Assembly (NCBI GenBank): GCA_014058105.1
Contig: JACGCM010000004.1
Span: 992,001 to 1,056,000, forward strand
Length of the DNA: 64,000 bases
Reading direction: 5' to 3'
From: Kingdonia uniflora
Taxonomy: Eukaryota; Streptophyta; Magnoliopsida; Ranunculales; Circaeasteraceae
Shown: positions 23,207 to 34,433 of the stretch, piece after piece
How positions within the stretch are numbered: position 1 is the first letter of the stretch
How the letters are laid out: the number at the start of each line of letters is the position of its first letter
Made by a program: the position numbers and the translations under genes
Notes under the pieces: model-generated
What the model saw: the letters and a program-made list of their open reading frames with translations, nothing else
Database searches by the model: none
Told to the model about the DNA's origin: nothing

Positions 23207-25869
23207 AGAATGATTTAGCAATGTCAACCCAAAGGGCTAGCCCCCAGGACTAAAGTGGGTTGACAACTGCTAAAGAAGGATTACCTTAAAGGACCATTAT
23301 GGATAAAGGTAGAATTTTTCTAAGCTGACCAGGCTAGGGGAACTACACTGGGCGTCACGAACACCCCAAGGAATCGCATCCTCAATCACACACAAGGAAC
23401 CACAGTCATTACCACACACATGTCACATATAATACAGGTCAGGGGATGTATCCGGTCGCAATAAGATTAGAGAATATATTATCTATGGATGTGAGCAAAA
23501 ATCCTAAAGACTAAAACACAACTGCTGCCAACACAGCCAGCACACAATAGGATAACCACCAGCCTGAGAGCGTGGCAACCAAAACTAATACAGATGCCCT
23601 CCTGTAACTCAGTTGCACCATCTAAACCTAGATAAAACAGCAACTTAACCGTCAAGACATCAAAACAACATCAGTCTCTAAGATTCCTCAAAGCAACATG
23701 ATTACCATCAAGTGCTACAGTACTATAGCTGTCAACACAGACTAGTATTCATGGGGTGACCTACAAGTGTCCAACAAGTAGTCAACAATCCCCAATAACC
23801 AAACCACATCACAATCCTCTTAATCATGTACATAAGTAACCAGCACGGATGTACAGGAACCAACCAGGTCTGTCTATACCCAAGGTGACAATCTCCACAA
23901 ACAGATGCTCGACGGTGACAGTTTCCCTACACTGATATGACAGTCCCCCCAGTAGATTCCAACATCACGGGTGATGTACAACTTCATAAACCACCTGGCT
24001 CAGCCGCGTACCTCACTGAACCATACTGTCTCGCTGCCTCCTAGATGACGGAAGGGAACACAGCCCTAACAGCCTCATCCCGGGGAAGGAAGGCTTGTGA
24101 GTAAGCTCTATTAGCTCTAAGAATCATGAGGACAATATGTGTCACAACACGATAAGTAAACAATCCTAAGGTAAACTATTGGAAGTTCAACATCTACGGC
24201 CAACTACCACAGACAAGCTGTCTGCTCACCACCAACTACCAATAGTCCAAGAGATTCCACACTTCAACAGGGAATTTAACATTCCAACCAACTACCAATC
24301 ATAATGACAGTGCTCAAGGACGAGGCCTCGAGAACATAGAGTACACCTAGGCTAATCCTAAGGCAAATCAAAATAGTAGCAGGCAAGAGGACGAGCTTCG
24401 AATCGAAGACCATGTCTTACTGAAGCTATGTCTCCCCAAGACTACCCTAGAACCAAGTCTAGCAGCCTAAACTAACCAAGGTGCTATACTATAAGGTGAG
24501 AACTATAGTCTCTGAACTACATTATCTCAGAGAAATGGAGGCCAGACCACATGCCGTCCATATATCTCCACTAATCGTCAAACCAAGTTACTAGTACCCT
24601 GAAACAAGCTGGGCACCCTAATAACTAACCAACGATACTACACTCAATATTATATATATAAATATAACAGCGTTGAGGTGTCGCAACACACTGAGAAAGC
24701 CTTTGTTCTCAACCTCAACGAAGAAAAGATCTGGGATAACCACCCCTAATGAAATCAGTCTAAGAGGAATCTCAGGAGTAATCGTCACATCGACGACAAC
24801 AGAGAATAACCTCTTCTGGCTAATCATAACCTACAGATTCTATCTAGTAACTAAACTCACATTATTGTGGGTTTTACTAACTTATCAAACCCTTAAATAC
24901 TCTCGTCTAAGGAAAGATAAATGGATAACCCGTAAAGGTGTCCTAAGCAAATAACCGAATACTAACCTAATCACAGATATAATATATTATACTAGGCATT
25001 TCTATAACTCACAAATCAAGATAATAATCTAGTTATTTAAGAAGATAAGACTCGCTTGTAACCCAATGCAATGCTTCAGTAGAATCAATCCGAGCAAGCA
25101 ACCCAAAGCTCCAACGACAGCATCTCGCAGACATGCCACCCGAAGCACAGAACAACCCAACCGCAACACCGCAGCCATCGCAACGACCCAAACAACACCA
25201 CCACCGTCAAACCCAACACCTGCAACCGTCACAACTCTGTAAATCAACAATATACCCAATTATCACAACCAACAACCAAACTCAATACCTGTAATAATCG
25301 CAAACGCCGCAAACCCCAAGTCACAACCCCTAAATCAAGCCACGAAATCGTCACCACCGGCCAAGAATCAATCACACCTCATCGCCCCACACTGGCGATA
25401 AACCAATCAAACACCACCTCCGAACACCCAAATCCTCCAACAATCGCAACCCATAACCAAACCCAATACCTGCGACAATCGCAAACCCTAAGCCACAGCT
25501 CAACAATCCAACACCTGTAATAATCACCACTCCACAACTCAACAATCACCCCAATCACAAAACCCAATATCAACCCACCATCACAAACCCTAAAAATCAA
25601 ACCCTATGTTGAATCGAGAGAAATTGATGGTAAGGGAATCGAGAATTACTCACCAAGGATAGGAGTGAAGATCGCGACAAAGCTCGGTGAAGAATCCGCG
25701 ATCGAAGGGGAAGATTGGATCAAGAGTTTGGAGGAGAGGGGAGGATTAGAGTTTGGGAAGGATTTTGGCTGATTTTGGGATAGGAGAGAGAGAAAAAAAA
25801 AAAGGTTTTAAAAGTACCCAAAACCCGGTTAAGCAAATAAAAAGAAAAGCAGATTTTACTATTCATCAA

Positions 25870-25985
25870 AAAAATATTCGAATATTTTTTTCCTGCACAA
25901 AAATATTCGAGTAAGAAAAAAAATATTCGAATATATTTTTCCTGCAAGAAAATATTCGAATAAAATAAAAAATATTCGAACAGAA
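25870..25985. repeat. Five AATATTCGA motifs within the solo LTR
   Basis: AATATTCGA or its extension occurs at about 25,872, 25,901, 25,921, 25,951 and 25,970, roughly every 20-30 bp, separated by A-rich or TTTTTCCTGCA spacers. Two are palindromic (ATATTCGAATAT). It lies next to the putative transcribed start of the LTR on the minus strand, where regulatory repeats are common. Confidence 0.6.
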
Positions 25986-26553
25986 GGAATCTTTTCTGAC
26001 TTTGAATTGAAAAAGTAAGAAGGAAAACCCTGAAAACCTAACGGCCAACACCGGACACCCCGGAATCATACCAAACCACCAACACCGCCACACAAACACT
26101 ACTACAAACCCAACGAAGGTTTCCCAAGGTATAAACACCACATTCACCGCCTCTCGGCCACCAAAACGCATAAACCCCCGAAAAGGAATATTTGCTTGGA
26201 AAACTCCGAAAACCTATCGGCCAATCCAACGGCTCACCGGAACCACACCAAACCACAAGCACATCAAAAAAACATCACCACCAACCTATCTAGGGGTTCT
26301 TATGGCCACAGCGCCACCTCCTCCTTCGAATAACCACCGTACTAGCGAAACTACACAAAAAGAATCTAACACACAAAACCTGCCGAAAGGAATAAATGGA
26401 TGCATAATGGATGAAAGAGTATATGCGGAATATATACGGAATATATGTGCAAAACTTAACGTGGAGGAATAATAATAATAATACTTAATAATAAATAAAT
26501 AAAATAACCTGAAAATCTGGGACATTACATAACCTGTAGTTGCAGACATATTG

Positions 26554-26880
26554 AGAGATGAAAGCTAGTTTTACCCTTGCCTTATCTTATGTCAGATAGA
26601 GATCTTTGATTAAAAACTAGTATTATATTTATTTTAATCGCAGATATATGCTTAGATGGGAAATTGAAAGCTAGTATTGCCATTACTTTAGTCTGTGTAT
26701 AGAGGTCGATTGAAAGTTAGTATTACCTTTGCTTTAATCTATTTCGATGGGCGATTGAAAGCTAGTTTAACCTTTGCTTTAATCTATGTGTAGAGAGTCG
26801 ATTGAAAGCTAGAATTACTTTTACTTAAATCTATGTATAAAGGGTAATTGAAAACTAATATTTCCTTTGCTTCAATCTAT
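26554..26880 (+). repeat. 46-bp minisatellite, about seven units
   Basis: TTGAAAGCTAGTATTACC-like units followed by TTTGCTTTAATCTATG recur at 26,664, 26,710, 26,755, 26,802 and 26,848, with two more diverged units on the left. Spacing is 45-47 bp. It directly follows the accessory gene of the minus-strand element once the solo LTR is removed. The 3' regions of Tat-lineage elements are known to generate tandem repeats, which fits. Confidence 0.8.
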
Positions 26881-26899
26881 AAAATTTAGTAGAATCTAC

Positions 26900-27180
26900 C
26901 ACTACACAAAATTTAGCAAAATGTCACGGACTTAGTCTACGGTAAAATGTTATTTGCCACGGACTTTGGTTGTGATGGAGGTCTGAAGTAAAAGGTGTGT
27001 GGCAATTTTTTTGCCATGGATTTCATCCGAGCTTAACGTATTGTTTTACCACGGATTTAATTTGTAGTTAATTTATTGCCACGGATAAAAACCATGTTAT
27101 GAAACAAAATAAACCACAAACTTCATCCGTGATTATATATTTACCATAGAGCAAGTCCGTGGCTATTTTTTTTCAATTTT
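26900..27180 (+). mobile_element. CACTA (En/Spm) transposon terminus with subterminal repeats
   Basis: The end reads CACTACACAAAATTTAGC. It is followed within 260 bp by repeated CACGGAC/CACGGAT words in both orientations (for example CCACGGACTTTGG, ACCACGGATTT, TCATCCGTGA, AGTCCGTGGC), the usual subterminal transposase-binding pattern of CACTA elements. A 3-bp target duplication would begin with TAC at 26,897-26,899. I did not find the opposite terminus, so the extent is unknown. Confidence 0.65.
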
Positions 27181-28382
27181 TCAAAAAAAAAACACAAATC
27201 TAGAAATTGTACATGCTCATCATTTTAAGCACTCCAACAATACACTTGATGCACATGTAATTATGTATTAGCTCTTCTATAATATATCAATGCTTTATAA
27301 AAATGACAGTTAATAACTCCTTTCATCATTCATTAATAAGCAATAAAGCATCAATGTACAATGGTTCGTATGACGGCTAAAATAGAAAATAATAAAAAAA
27401 AATATAATAAAGAAAATGACAATGTCTTTAAAGGCCATTGTTCCAGTCAGGATAAGGACAAAAGAAGTTCTGGTCCAAGTATAGGAAGCCGCCTGCAAAA
27501 TAAGTAACATAGAAAATCTATTATGAAGCTTAAACATATTAAAATCCATAGTAGTAATTATAAGGCCGTATACATCGTAATCCTTATTTGGTCTTTATAT
27601 CTTTAAAATCTTTGTTAATTATCCAAAGATATAGATAGTACCTTCTCAAAGATAAACAAACAAAGAGAATGTGGGATAAATGATTGTTAAGCTCTTCCAA
27701 GCATACTAAGAGAAATAATCAAATGTGGAATCAGCATCAACGTACTAATAGAGCTAGACTCATAAAAAAATAAGTCTAAAAAAAGATCTTAACGAGCAAG
27801 AAGAAATTACTTACCCCAGGGCAACTCTGATTAGTACGATAGTGAAATTTTCAAAGAAGTAGGATTTTAACCCGAACTCATACTGCAAAATCGGAATATG
27901 CTCACATTAAGAAACTTAATTAAAACATAATCTTCATGAAATTAAGAATGTAAGTATTTGCAGTGATTATGAGAGGATAATTGATTACCCATATCCAAAA
28001 GAAATATTTTATCTGGACTGCATTCTGCACAACAATGAGGCAAACGAAATTGTATTAAAATTGTGAACAAAATCTTATTAGGCCTATAACATCTCGACCA
28101 AAATTTATTTTATCCTTCGACCACGTAAATGAAGGTCTTAAGTAAAGTATATATCAAGTTCGGAAAGGCCAATTTTCAAAAATTTATTGTGGGTATAAAT
28201 AGAAACTAACTACCTGAACAAAGTGAACAGGCGCTAAAAGGAAAAGTTACAATAGTAATCATGTCTTGAGGATTGGGTAACCATGATTAATCAATGAATT
28301 AAATAGTTCAAACACTCCCATAAAAATGAGCTTGTTACTTGAGAGTTGAGAGGCAATAAAGTATAACAATGAATTAAATAGT
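27181..28382. other. Non-coding AT-rich stretch
   Basis: No gene or domain recognised. It may be CACTA internal sequence or the decayed 3' portion and introns of the NPGR2-like pseudogene to its right. Confidence 0.3.
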
Positions 28383-29766
28383 TCAAATATAGAAGAAAAA
28401 GAGCCACAAAGAATATATAGCAGTGGTTGAGACTTGCACCTTAAAATGTGTGGGTTCTAAGATTGATTGGTGCCATCCATTAAGAGAAATTCTATCCAAA
28501 TTTTCAATATCTAATGCGTTTGTGAAAGCTTCAAGAGCTTCTTTATGGAGACCCTTGGCTTGGCACATTAAACCTCTGGTATGCCACCTCAAAGCTGAAT
28601 ACTGAGCAATTTCCTTTGATTTAAGACATAACTCAGCATCTTGCCATCATGATAAGCTAGTGTAGATATTTGCCATGTTTCTAATTCCAAACTCTTATTT
28701 TTTTTGCTATTTCCCTTCAAATTACTTCCTCCAACACGAGAACTTTTCTTCTGAACATGAAGAATGCCAAGAAGTTAAGTATATGTTTCAATAGCATTCT
28801 TTAGTTCACCCTCGGTAATCTGGAGCTTAGCTTTAGTTCTCAAGAGTTCACCTTGATCTCACTTCCCTGTCCCGATAAGGAATAAGATAAATGATCGGAA
28901 ACAGATGCATCAAACTTGATCCTTTTTTTAACAGATTTCCTTAGTATAATCATCAAAAGGAGAATGACCACTTCTATATTGTTCTTAGGTACAAAAGACC
29001 CTTCAACTTGCAAACGTAGGTTTGATGGAGTAGCATCACTACCACTATAAAGAAGAAAAATTGCAAATTCTTTTTGAATCCTTGTTTCGATGTCTGTATC
29101 AAGGTTCTAGTGATGGAGAAGAGCCTGTCAATATGACAAGATAGCTTCTTGGGGAGACTGAGAAAGTTCCCATAATTCTGGAAGCAACTCGACATATTTA
29201 CTTAGAGTCTCTTGCAATTTACTATCAGTACAAAAATTGCGAATCAAGCAATCTGGCGAGGTAGACTCAATAGTATCCAAAATAACTTTGCACGATTGAG
29301 CATCTTCTCTATATCTTCGAAGCACTTCCACCGATTTTGCTTCCAAATAGATTGACTCGAAAAGTAAGCTAATAGTATGTACAAACATGAGAGGGGCAAC
29401 ATCGTTTTAAGAAAGGCGCTTGTGGCGATCAACTCGTTTAGTAAGGCAGAACTTCATCTTAGAAGTCACAGAGCCAATGTCTATCCCTTCAAAGACATGA
29501 AGAACAGCTTCTATGTTTCCTCATTGATACTCAAGCCTTCATAGCAATGCTCTCGCTTCCTCATAGTTGACACAACTGCCTTCACGAAGAGAAGATTCTG
29601 CTTCTTCAATGTTTTCATTATAGGGCCTCCGCTCACTTTCACCAGTTCATGAAGAATACCCATTTGTTGAATAGTCTCTTGTTATCAGGGAATCGGATGA
29701 CGGAACCATTTCATCGGTATCTAATTGTTCTCTTACACAAAGGCAACTTACTCCTCGCTTAGCCAT
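28383..29766 (-). pseudogene. NPGR2-like (No Pollen Germination related) TPR protein pseudogene
   Basis: From a start at 29,766 the minus strand reads MAKRGVSCLCVREQLDTDEM, SSDSLITRDYSTNGYSS, NIEEAESSLREGSCVNYEEA, GNIEAVLHVFEGIDIGSVTS, QSCKVILDTIESTSPDCL, KLQETLSKYVELLPELWELS and FAIFLLYSGSDATPSNLR. Further on come GELLRTKAKLQITEGELKNA and RWHTRGLMCQAKGLHKEALE. These match the TPR-containing, calmodulin-binding NPG family of plants, best NPGR2. At least five in-frame stops are present. The middle of the protein (several TPRs, about 300 residues) is missing: N-terminal sequence (FVPKNNI...LSYSLSGQG) joins C-terminal sequence at about 28,870. The last part after DALDIE-like sequence also decays. 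Confidence 0.85.
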
Positions 29767-30619
29767 TCATTTCCTAACTCTCATTTCAATTTTTTATACT
29801 CAAAACTGTGTTAAACACAATCGCCTTTTGCTCCAAAAGTGCAAGAAATTGGACCCTCATTACCTCAAGCCCCATCTTTTCTCTAAGTCATAAAACAAAG
29901 ATACAATTACAATCACACTTTAGCTTGAGTGTATATGTGAAACTAGAATCCAAAGCTTCATCTTCATCTCTCTATAAGTCTTGTATATTTTAACTTACCT
30001 TAAGAAGAGTTCATTTTGGTATGAAATAGCACTTTTTATGCTGCTTTATTAAACATTTTAGCTTGAATTTGGATATAATGCGTCAAAGAAAAATATTGTA
30101 TGAAAATGTGATATTTAGAGTACTCAATCATGTAAAATTGATATTGCTTATATTTTTGTTTTTCACTTCAACATTGACCAAATGGCCTCCTCTTCTAGCT
30201 TTTATATAATTACATAAGGTGTTGACTTTAGTTGTGAGCTTGACCTTTAAGGTCTAGTTTCCTTGGTATGGATTCAAGACATAAAAAAATGAGTAGTAGG
30301 ATTATATATGAAACTAACCTTACTTCCCTGTCTTACTTGGAATGTTAATGAGAGCATAAGGGAGAACACCAATAAACAATCGGGAAACCTTATCATCTGC
30401 AACTATAAAGAAGCTAGCTTTAGCGAAGTTGTAGTAATTGAATGATTGAAAAAGAAACATAAACAAAGTTGGTAGGAATAGAAGATCAATTATGGAAAAT
30501 AATAATTTTCAAAACTTGGCATATCGTCTAAAAATGATACAATAAACCAACACAAAATGATCAAATATGAGAATCTTGGTTTGGTTGTCTATTAAATGGT
30601 AACATATAAGTGTTATTAA
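29767..30619. other. Non-coding stretch between NPGR2-like pseudogene and LINE
   Basis: No gene recognised. The left part would be the upstream region of the NPGR2-like gene. Near 30,594 and 30,614 a pair of similar words (TTAAATGGTAACA and TTAAATGATAACA) lies next to the 5'-truncation point of the LINE. Confidence 0.35.
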
Positions 30620-31723
30620 ATGATAACACAAGGAAGGGACAATCACAACAATGTGGGCTTTGCCTCGGAACTTATAAATAAATTAGGGAAAAAAAGACAC
30701 GGTGGAAATGTTGGAATTAAACTTGACATTACTCAAGCTTACGACACCCTTAGCTGGGATTTTCTATTGGTAGTTCTCAGAAGAATAGGTTTCGCTATCA
30801 AGTTTTGTAGATTGATACAAGTCCTCTTTACAAGTGGTTTTATCTCTATTTTGGTAAATGGGGGTCCTACAGGTTTCTTTGAAGCTGGGAGGGGGCTTAG
30901 GCAGGGGGATCCATTATCACCAACCCTGTTTGTACTTGTAGAAGATACTTTGAGTAAGGGGATAAATAATTTGGTCACAAGGGGATGGGTTCGACCGATG
31001 CTGGCTACTAAGGGAGTGACTGCACCTTCTCACTTACTGTTTGCAGATGACATTTTTGTTTTTGTGAATGGCCATTTACGAGGCTTGAAGCTACTTAAGA
31101 AATGGCTAGAAAGATATTAAGCTGCTACAGGGCAGGTTTTCAGTGAATCCATAAGTAAACTATTTCTGGGTGCCATGAACACTGAAAAAATGGAGAGAAT
31201 AAAAGGTTTATTTTGCTTCAGTGAGGGGCTTTATCCAAAAAAAAATTTGGGGATCCCAATCATGCAAGGAAGAGTCACAAAGACAACAATTAGACCCCTT
31301 ATTGAGAAGATAACTAAAAGGGCTAGTGGGTGGGCAGGTAGTATGCTTTCTTTTCAAGATAGAGCTTTGCTTGTAAAATCAGTGCTTAGTAGCCTCTCAA
31401 TTAATAATATGGGGGTTTACAAATGGCCAATGGCCATTATTCAAGAAGGGGAAAGAATACTCAGAAATTTTCTATGGTCAGGGAACTCAGCTGTTAGAAA
31501 AGCTTGTGTTGTAGGATGGGATAAAACCTTTAAACTTAAGGAAGAAGGGGGCATTGACATCAGAAATATGAAAGAAGTAAATCTCTCTATACTGATGAAA
31601 TTGGCATGGAATATTCTTAATGGAAAGGATGACTGGTCAAGTTTTATGAGAGCTAAGTTTATGACTAAAGCAGGCAACAGGATCTTTGCTACTCAGGGTT
31701 CCTCAGTCTGGGCAGGTGTTTGA
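30620..31723 (+). pseudogene. LINE reverse transcriptase
   Basis: The first open segment gives NVGIKLDITQAYDTLSWDFL (motif A with Asp), GRGLRQGDPLSPTLFVLVED (motif B) and HLLFADDIFVF (the FADD active site) within 166 codons. After one stop the next open segment (182 codons from 31,175) carries LGIPIMQGRVTK, ASGWAGSMLSFQDRALLVKSV and NFLWSG, the thumb-like part of plant LINE RTs. Catalytic aspartates are intact; a single stop after ERY separates the two ORFs. It would copy its own mRNA at a nicked target site. Confidence 0.9.
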
Positions 31724-31899
31724 TGGACCATCACAGAAGTGGAATAAAGAAGTGGTTGGATTATTGGTGATGGGGAAGATATTGATCTTTAGAGGGACAA
31801 TTAGTGTCATCAACTTTTTCTCAAGGAACTTATCAACTCTGATTCTATACCATGGAGCAGGTTCAAATCTAAATTAAACAGCATTATTGTTGATGGCCA

Positions 31900-32330
31900 T
31901 TGGAGTATGCCTTGTAACCTGGCGATGTTGCTGCAAAGGCTAAACATTGACGTTTCTAACATTACAATTGGTTGTGGTAAACCTGATAAGAAAATTTGGA
32001 AACCATACATGCAAGGCAAATTCTCAGATAAAAGTGCTTTCCAAGAGATAAGGAACAAAGGGTAGGTCTATTGGAGGGTTAATTACTTATACAGAAATGT
32101 TATTCATCCAAGATTGAGCATGTGGGGCTGGAGGCTACTACATAACTGCCTGCCTACTGATAAAAACATTAGAATGAAGGGCATTACTGTTGTGTCTGTG
32201 TGCTGTTTGTGCAAGGATGCCGAAGACTCTACAAATCATCTCCTCTGGGAAAGTAACGCAACCAAGAAACTCTAGAGTTGGATTTTTAAGCTCTTTAAAT
32301 ACAGATTACATAATAGAATCTCCTCAATGT
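31900..32330 (+). pseudogene. LINE zf-RVT region
   Basis: Joined frames read PDKKIWKPYMQGKFSDKSAF, WGWRLLHNCLPTDKNIRMKGI and VVSVCCLCKDAEDSTNHLLWE. The 'W......P.....W....LPT...L..RGI.....C.LC....E...HLL..C' series is the zf-RVT domain found after RT in plant LINEs. Frameshifts near 31,720 and 32,250. Confidence 0.7.
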
Positions 32331-32569
32331 TCCAAAGGCAGCGGACAAGTTGAGTCCATATCTGAAGGATCTTTGGCTTGGGGCTATATGGGGAGGCTCA
32401 AATCTTATTTGGCAAGCAAGGGATGATTGTATACATGATAAAGCAACAAATTCAAGAAACTGCTTATCTTTCTAAGGCTGTTATGGAAAATAAACAGGAT
32501 GATTTGACCATTATACATTGTCTTCGAGTTCCTTGTCATCCTAAAAAGAACATGATTGTCAGATCTTGC

Positions 32570-32960
32570 TATTGGTTTCTACCTGAGGAGGGTGAGGTGA
32601 CGATTAACACGGATGGGGAATCAAAAGGAAACCCAGGTAAGGGAGAAGCTAGATTTATCATTAGAAATAACTGTGGGGTTGTACTCAGGACAACGGCTAT
32701 TGGGCTTGGTACTGTGAGAAGTTACATGGAAGAATGTGTTGCTTTGGTTTAGGGGTTGGCTACTGTTGCCTCTAATAGATGGGAAATTGCATGGCTGGAA
32801 TCAAACTTGTCAGCGGTGGTCATTGTGCTTTATAACGATATGATCCTTTGGTCTCTTGAAAATGTGTAGAAGGAAGCAAAGAAAAAGATGACTAAAATCT
32901 GAATTACTAGAACATGGAGGGAAGCAAATTTTAGCTCTGACAAACTGGCAAAAAGAGGCA
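32570..32960 (+). pseudogene. LINE C-terminal RNase H
   Basis: EGEVTINTDGESKGNPGKGE gives the first catalytic Asp (NTDG) and the G-N-P loop. RSYMEECVALV has the second-helix Glu. LATVASNRWEIAWLESNLS and REANFSSDKLAKRG correspond to the third and last catalytic regions. Stops after ALV and ENV break it. The family removes the RNA strand after first-strand synthesis. Confidence 0.75.
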
Positions 32961-33158
32961 CTATGCTACCTGAAGGTACAATAGAATCAAATGATGGGAA
33001 GCCCCAATATCTGCATAAGATAGAAGTTCCCATGTGCGAATACTTCAGATTTTGTTAATGTGGGAGTGTGGTTTTGATTGCATTCAACCAACCCTTTGTA
33101 ACATTTTGTTTGGCTTTGCCTTATAAAATTTTCTTCTTATTGAGTAAATAAAAAAAGT

Positions 33159-33874
33159 GTTGTTCTGGGTCTCAAATGGTATGAATGCCTTGAAAAAGAT
33201 GTTTTGTGTTTAAACGTAGTCCCTACATTTGCTTTAATTTAACTTAGAAAAGTTTTTTTTCATAGAGAACTCGTCCATTGATAGAAGCATTGATGGATTA
33301 AGATATTTCTCCATAAATAAGTTTGTGATAAGAGAGTCTCTCCCATATCTCTCTCAACCTAATTGCAATTCAATTGGCTAAGTTAGAACAAATTTTACTC
33401 CTACACAAACCCATATTATTTCAATTTCATTACCCAAACATCTTTTATTATTCAACCGCAACACCAAAGTTACGGACACGAACAAAACCCCTCATTTTCC
33501 CTAATAAATTCATCAAATCCAGGAGGAAAAATTGGTGCAAATACTCTCATCACCCCCAATTTCGAAAAAACATACAAACAAATTGACTAAGAATTTAAAT
33601 CAGATTTACCTTGAGAGACCTTTGAATCTAAATCAGATCCTCAACTCTTCCAATAGAATTTTTACCCAAATTGAAGTCCAGAAAGAGGGAAGGAGTAAAT
33701 CACATTAAAACTCGATCTCGAATTTAACTTAAATAGTACCAAAAATATCTATTAAATCGGATTAGGCTTTTGGCTGAGATTTGGTTTTTGATGATTCAAA
33801 AGGGAAAATTAAGAAATGAACTTTAATATTAGACAAAAGACACGAGAGGCCGAACAAAATAATAATAAAATAAT
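33159..33874. other. Non-coding stretch, small unrecognised ORF
   Basis: Between the LINE tail and the copia LTR nothing is recognised. A 70-codon frame at 33,374-33,586 (MAKLEQILLLHKPILFQF...) has no known motif. Confidence 0.3.
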
Positions 33875-34131
33875 TGTTGGGATGTGATCAATCTAGAACA
33901 GAACTATAGTAAAGCATGAACATGAGATAAATAAAGAAAGAGATTTATTGAATATCATAACTGTGTTCTCTGTACATAGTACAGTGATATATATAGATAA
34001 CCCAGAAGGATTCCTTATTCTACTCTAACTCTTCCCATAACCCTATTGGACTTATGGGTTTGCTAGGAATCCGTAAAGGATACCCCAACCCTGTTGGGCT
34101 CCTAGGAAGGGCTTGGACCCAACTCCTAACG
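33875..34131 (-). mobile_element. Copia 3' LTR
   Basis: On the + strand it runs from TGTTGGGATGTGATCAA to ACCCAACTCCTAAC. On the minus strand it begins (C)GTTAGGAGTTGGG, the expected T of TG apparently mutated, and ends CATCCCAACA. Immediately upstream on the minus strand is the purine tract CCAAGGGGGAG (34,133-34,143). A TATA-like ATATATATAG lies at about 33,991-34,000. Confidence 0.7.
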
Positions 34132-34433
34132 CTCCCCCTTGGGGTGTTTCATACTAGGACGACTTGCCACATTAAAACCTCTACCTAGAAAAACCCCTTG
34201 GGCAAAAAGTTGTGCAGGGAAAGAGTACAATCATATGCCCTGTATAGGTTATGGACGCGTATACGTTGCCTCATTAAATCCTCCAGCCAGTAAAACCTCC
34301 TAGGATAAAAACTGCACTGTCAGGAAAAAAGAGTACAACACGCATATGTCCACGTCAGGCTGGGACTACTCCCCCTGACGTCAATCTCCCTGAGATAATA
34401 AATCTTGTAAACTGCGCATGCCGATTCCATGAA

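Larger units (their letters stand above)
22033..26529 (-). mobile_element. 4.5 kb solo LTR (Del/Tekay-type) with TAACC target duplication
   Basis: The sequence begins TGTCACGCCCCAAAATCC and ends CTGGGACATTACA on the + strand. On the minus strand this is an LTR starting TGTAATGTCCCAG and ending GGGGCGTGACA, the terminal style I associate with large Del/Tekay-type chromovirus LTRs. TAACC is found directly on both sides (22,028-22,032 and 26,530-26,534). No gag/pol, second LTR copy, primer-binding site or polypurine tract is present inside, so LTR-LTR recombination leaving one LTR is the best explanation. It interrupts the 3' part of accessory gene copy 2. ORFs on the minus strand inside it show no domain. 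Family assignment is inference; the termini and duplication are seen directly. Confidence 0.75.
30620..33158 (+). mobile_element. 5'-truncated L1-type LINE with RT, zinc-finger region and RNase H
   Basis: The element begins within RT and continues through the C-terminal region, the zf-RVT region, an RNase H domain and a 3' UTR ending TGAGTAAATAAAAAA at about 33,143-33,158. ORF1 and the endonuclease are absent, as expected from 5' truncation during target-primed reverse transcription. Plant L1 lineages with a C-terminal RNase H are established. Relatively few stops (about ten over 2.3 kb) suggest it is younger than the second LINE at 56.5-61.8 kb. Confidence 0.88.

Noticed and set aside
25029..26262. 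Several minus-strand ORFs with hydrophobic Val/Trp-rich peptides
   Set aside because: They lie inside the solo LTR, overlap in different frames and contain no domain.
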